A stretch of DNA of 42,240 nt. Origin: Myxococcales bacterium. Lineage in GTDB: Bacteria > Myxococcota_A > Polyangia > Palsa-1104. The notes under the pieces were generated by a model. That model was not told where the DNA came from. It saw only the letters and a program-made list of their open reading frames with translations, and made no database searches. This document shows, piece by piece, positions 38,147 through 42,240 of the stretch. The translations under genes and the position numbers were made by a program. Every line of letters starts with the position of its first letter. Position 1 is the stretch's first letter. Location: positions 1-42,240 of the forward strand of contig JAQBQH010000075.1 in NCBI GenBank assembly GCA_028287105.1. The letters run 5' to 3'.

Positions 38147-39627
38147 GCGACGAAAAAGAAAAGACTGAAGCCGAGAAGAAGAGCCCGCTGCGCACGGTGA
38201 CCGAGTTCAGCGGATTGACCATCCGCCAGGGATCGGACGCGCGCGCGAAGCTCCAGGGCGAGGGCGTGACGCCCGAGCAGATGACCGAGAAGCTCGGCGA
38301 GGCGCTGGCGGTGACCGGCGATCGGCTGGCGCGGTTGGCCGAGGCGCTCGACGCGGTCGGCGATCGCGCGGCGAAGGTCCGCCTGGTGCGCGTGTTCGGC
38401 GGCGAAGCGGAGCCGCGCGGCGGGACCAAGGTCGGCGAGCACTTCTATGTGGTCGACCTGCTGGTCGACGTGAGCACTGGTGGACGTCGTGACGAGCGCG
38501 GTGGACGCGGCGGCGATCGCGGACGCGGTGGCGACCGTGGTCGCGGCGGCGGTGGTGGCGGCGGCGGCGGCGGAGATCGCGGTCGTGGCGGCGGCGGTGG
38601 TGGGGGCGGCGCCGGCGGCTTCGGCGCGCCCAAGCAGAAGGGGCCGAAGGGCCTCAAGTCGCTCGTGAAGTCCGATCGCCTGGCGTCCGGCGAGGGGCCC
38701 AAGGAAGAGCGCGAAGAGCGTGGCGGTCCGACGCCGTCGGCGGGATCGGGCTGGATGCTGTCGCGCGATCCCAACGCGGGCATGGATCGCCGCGGCGGCA
38801 AGTTCGACAAGAAGCGCGGCAAGGGTCCGCGTCGCGATCGTCCGCCGGGTGCACCGGGCGGCGACAAGCGCGGTCCTGGCGGGCGCGGTCCCGGTGGTCG
38901 CGGGCCGGGCGGTCCGGGCGGTCCGGGCGGCGAGTATCGCGCCGGCGGCCCCGGTCGTCCGGGCGGTGGTCCTGGCGGCGGCGGTCCTGGCGGTGGCGGT
39001 CCTGGTGGTGGTGGTCCTGGTGGTGGACCGGGTGGCGATCGTCGCGGGCCGGGAGGTCCGGGCGGTCCGCCGCGTGGGCCGCGTCCGCCGAGGCCGCCGC
39101 GTCCGCAGGGACCGGGCGGGTCGGGGCAGCATGCGCAGGGACCGGGCGGGCCGGGAACGCCAGGAGCACCGGGCGCGCAGGCGGGAGGGCCGAATCAGCC
39201 GGGCGGATTCGATCGTGACGGGCAGCACAAGCGTCGTCGCGGCGGACGTGGCCGCGGTCGTGGTCCGGGTCAGCCGGGCGCGCCGGGTCAGCCGGGCGCA
39301 CCGGCTCAGTCGGGCGCGCCGGGTCAGTCGGGCGCACCGGGTCAGCCGGGCGGTCCCGGTCAGCACGCCGGTTCCGGTCAGCATGCCGGCGCTCAGGAGC
39401 GCGCACCCGATCAGCACGGCGGTCCCGGACCTGAGGGCGCTGCTGGTAACCAGGCGTCTCCGGGCAACCAGGCCGCTTCGGGTCAGCCGAACATCCCGCA
39501 GCAGCAGGGCACGCCGGCGCCCGCGGTCCCGGTGACCGCGCCGCAGCCGTCCGCACCTCGCAACGACGAGAACATCGGCAACTCCAAGCCGCAGGACTCG
39601 TCGCGCGAGATCGACGGAAATCGTTAG
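38143..39627 (+). CDS. Gly/Arg-rich low-complexity protein coupled to the S1 protein
   Basis: A 494-residue protein with a compact N-terminal region (about 1-112; TVTEFSGLTIRQGSDARAKL ... EHFYVVDLLVDVS) that I cannot assign. A long disordered tail follows: RGG/RG clusters with Gly runs (about 113-160), a Lys-rich stretch, GPGG repeats (about 240-330), an Arg-rich knot (KRRRGGRGRGRG), then collagen-like Gly-Gln-Pro/Gly-Ala-Pro triplets (about 375-430). RGG tails bind RNA and promote condensation in eukaryotic proteins. Its start overlaps the S1 gene stop, so the two are probably made in fixed ratio. Function is inferred, not known. Confidence 0.85.
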   Translation: MSDEKEKTEAEKKSPLRTVTEFSGLTIRQGSDARAKLQGEGVTPEQMTEKLGEALAVTGDRLARLAEALDAVGDRAAKVRLVRVFGGEAEPRGGTKVGEHFYVVDLLVDVSTGGRRDERGGRGGDRGRGGDRGRGGGGGGGGGGDRGRGGGGGGGGAGGFGAPKQKGPKGLKSLVKSDRLASGEGPKEEREERGGPTPSAGSGWMLSRDPNAGMDRRGGKFDKKRGKGPRRDRPPGAPGGDKRGPGGRGPGGRGPGGPGGPGGEYRAGGPGRPGGGPGGGGPGGGGPGGGGPGGGPGGDRRGPGGPGGPPRGPRPPRPPRPQGPGGSGQHAQGPGGPGTPGAPGAQAGGPNQPGGFDRDGQHKRRRGGRGRGRGPGQPGAPGQPGAPAQSGAPGQSGAPGQPGGPGQHAGSGQHAGAQERAPDQHGGPGPEGAAGNQASPGNQAASGQPNIPQQQGTPAPAVPVTAPQPSAPRNDENIGNSKPQDSSREIDGNR

Positions 39628-39648
39628 TTCCTTCTTCGTTAGGAATTC

Positions 39649-41505
<1,857 letters not shown>

Positions 41506-41521
41506 GTTCGGTCTCCTGTTG

Positions 41522-41541
41522 CTGAATGAGGCTTCATTCAG
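41522..41541. promoter_or_regulatory. FadR-type (TetR-family) operator upstream of the acyl-CoA dehydrogenase
   Basis: Perfect arms CTGAATGA (41522-41529) and TCATTCAG (41534-41541) have a 4-base centre. The inner TGAATGA-N4-TCATTCA has the same arms and spacing as the FadR box of Bacillus subtilis, where a TetR-family protein releases DNA on binding long-chain acyl-CoA. The regulator gene itself is not in the window. Confidence 0.7.
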
Positions 41542-41588
41542 TCTAAGAAGCCCCGCGCCAAAATGCAATGGCTGCTATGCTGCGCCTG

Positions 41589-41696
41589 GTGATTCGGGGG
41601 GTTACGACGCTCTTTTCGCAGGCAACCGCTTCCCCGCCCTCCCCGGGGGGATCGACGCCGGCGGCGAGTCGAACCGTGGAGGGCGAATGCAACTGA
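41589..41696 (+). CDS. Possible 35-codon leader ORF before the threonine-synthase-like gene
   Basis: A GTG at 41589 lies 7 bases after a -10-like TATGCT (41576-41581), as in the leaderless genes of this window. The frame encodes 35 residues with five Thr (two adjacent), Ser and Pro and ends at 41696, overlapping the next start codon at 41687 by 10 bases. It could couple translation or act as a leader peptide; no attenuator hairpin with a T-run was found. It may be meaningless. Confidence 0.25.
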   Translation: MIRGVTTLFSQATASPPSPGGSTPAASRTVEGECN

Positions 41697-42240
41697 GCAC
41701 GGCGTTCAGCGGCCTCACCTGCTTTGCCTGCAACACGGCGCATGATCCGCACGCGCTCCAGACCGTGTGCACCGCCTGCGGCATGCCCATCCGTGTCGAT
41801 TACGCGCTCTCGCCGTCGACGATGCCGAAAGAGTCGCTGCGCGGACGCGCGCCCTCCTTGTGGCGTTATCGCGAGGTGCTGCCGCTCGCCGCCGGCGAGG
41901 TCACGCTCGGCGAAGGGCTCACGCCGCTCGTGCAGGTCTCCGACCGCATCTGGGTCAAGGACGAAGCGCGCAACCCGACCGGCTCGTTCAAGGCGCGCGG
42001 CATGACCGTGGCCGTCTCGATGGCGCGCGCGCTCGGCGCCAGGATGCTGATGGCACCGTCGGCCGGCAACGCCGCCGGCGCGCTCGCCGCCTACGGCGCG
42101 GCCGCGAAGCTGCCGGTCCTCGTCGTGATGCCCGACGATACGCCGCGCGCCTTCGTCGACGAGTGCCGCCACTACGGCGCCGAGGTGAAGCTGGTCGCCG
42201 GCACCATCGCCGACGCCGGCAAGTGGCTGCGCGAGCACGG
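41687..42240 (+). CDS. thrC: Threonine-synthase-like PLP enzyme (N-terminal part)
   Basis: The first 184 codons of a fold-type II PLP enzyme; the rest is beyond the window. A small N-terminal zinc ribbon (C12, C15, C28, C31) is followed by LGEGLTPLVQV, the PLP lysine in NPTGSFKARG (K102), and the phosphate-binding turn SAGNAAGALAAY. Threonine synthases of the archaeal/bacterial ThrC2 type have this layout, making threonine from O-phosphohomoserine; related threonine dehydratase-like enzymes cannot be fully excluded. GGAGGG lies 3 bases before the ATG. Confidence 0.85.
   Translation, partial: MQLSTAFSGLTCFACNTAHDPHALQTVCTACGMPIRVDYALSPSTMPKESLRGRAPSLWRYREVLPLAAGEVTLGEGLTPLVQVSDRIWVKDEARNPTGSFKARGMTVAVSMARALGARMLMAPSAGNAAGALAAYGAAAKLPVLVVMPDDTPRAFVDECRHYGAEVKLVAGTIADAGKWLREH

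Noticed and set aside
38210-38226. GCGGAT...ATCCGC inverted repeat early in the RGG-protein gene
   Set aside because: Short arms of ordinary composition inside coding sequence, no second copy seen; probably chance.
38880-39400. Possible mobile or satellite DNA from the GGN/CCN repeats
   Set aside because: The repeat stays in one frame and encodes Gly-Pro-Gly and collagen-like triplets throughout, so it is protein low complexity.

Overview
The window is a high-GC, gene-dense chromosomal stretch that reads like a Myxococcota (former deltaproteobacterial) genome, probably an uncultured one. The signs are many lipoproteins with Gly/Ser/Asp-rich tethers (SGSDLAV, DMAPGLPDLAG), a Ser/Thr kinase with a TPR-like C-terminus, an FHA plus coiled-coil protein, haem lipoproteins, a sigma-54-type promoter with upstream repeats, and strong G/C preference at third codon positions. 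No rRNA, tRNA, CRISPR array, transposase or phage gene is visible. The taxonomic call is inference.

Layout. 1-129: non-coding DNA that can fold into several strong stems. 192-3279 (minus): a GH16 glycosidase lipoprotein with a ricin-type lectin domain, a probable envelope protein, and a small protein translationally coupled to it. 3319-5555 (plus): an unknown helical protein coupled to a phospholipase-C-type phosphoesterase lipoprotein. 5588-7975: a methyltransferase (minus), a secreted AgmX-like protein and a DUF350 membrane protein. 8119-16611 is an envelope cluster: a 981-residue beta-propeller lipoprotein behind a sigma-54-type promoter, a Cys-rich lipoprotein, a 777-residue orphan lipoprotein, a putative HExxE metallopeptidase lipoprotein followed by a textbook terminator, a mono-haem cytochrome c lipoprotein and a repeat-bearing small lipoprotein. 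16639-18927: a family 2 glycosyltransferase facing a lipase-like alpha/beta hydrolase.

18987-25267: a leukotriene-A4-hydrolase-type aminopeptidase, then an ArsR-methyltransferase fusion regulator coupled to cobalamin-dependent methionine synthase (metH), with a promoter and a 26-bp near-palindromic operator in front. 25289-27964 (minus): the FHA/coiled-coil protein. 28030-30526: thyA, folA and an acyl-CoA dehydrogenase joined by two ATGA overlaps. 30621-34121: a tri-haem lipoprotein and a transmembrane Ser/Thr kinase. 34226-36895: a secreted M1 aminopeptidase. 36941-39627: a four-S1-domain RNA-binding protein coupled to a Gly/Arg-rich, low-complexity protein. 39649-41505 (minus): a second acyl-CoA dehydrogenase with a FadR-like operator upstream. 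41687-end: the start of a threonine-synthase-like gene.

The signals I find most unusual are: (i) a short AT-rich palindrome, TGGT-N3-ACCA, found seven times inside coding sequences (19.3-32.6 kb), in different reading frames and often at the cost of rare codons; (ii) the S1 / RGG-like gene pair; (iii) the ArsR-methyltransferase/metH regulatory site; (iv) the sigma-54 promoter with paired upstream repeats; (v) a second class of genes with a -10-like hexamer only 6-9 bp before the start codon and no Shine-Dalgarno sequence, which suggests leaderless mRNAs.
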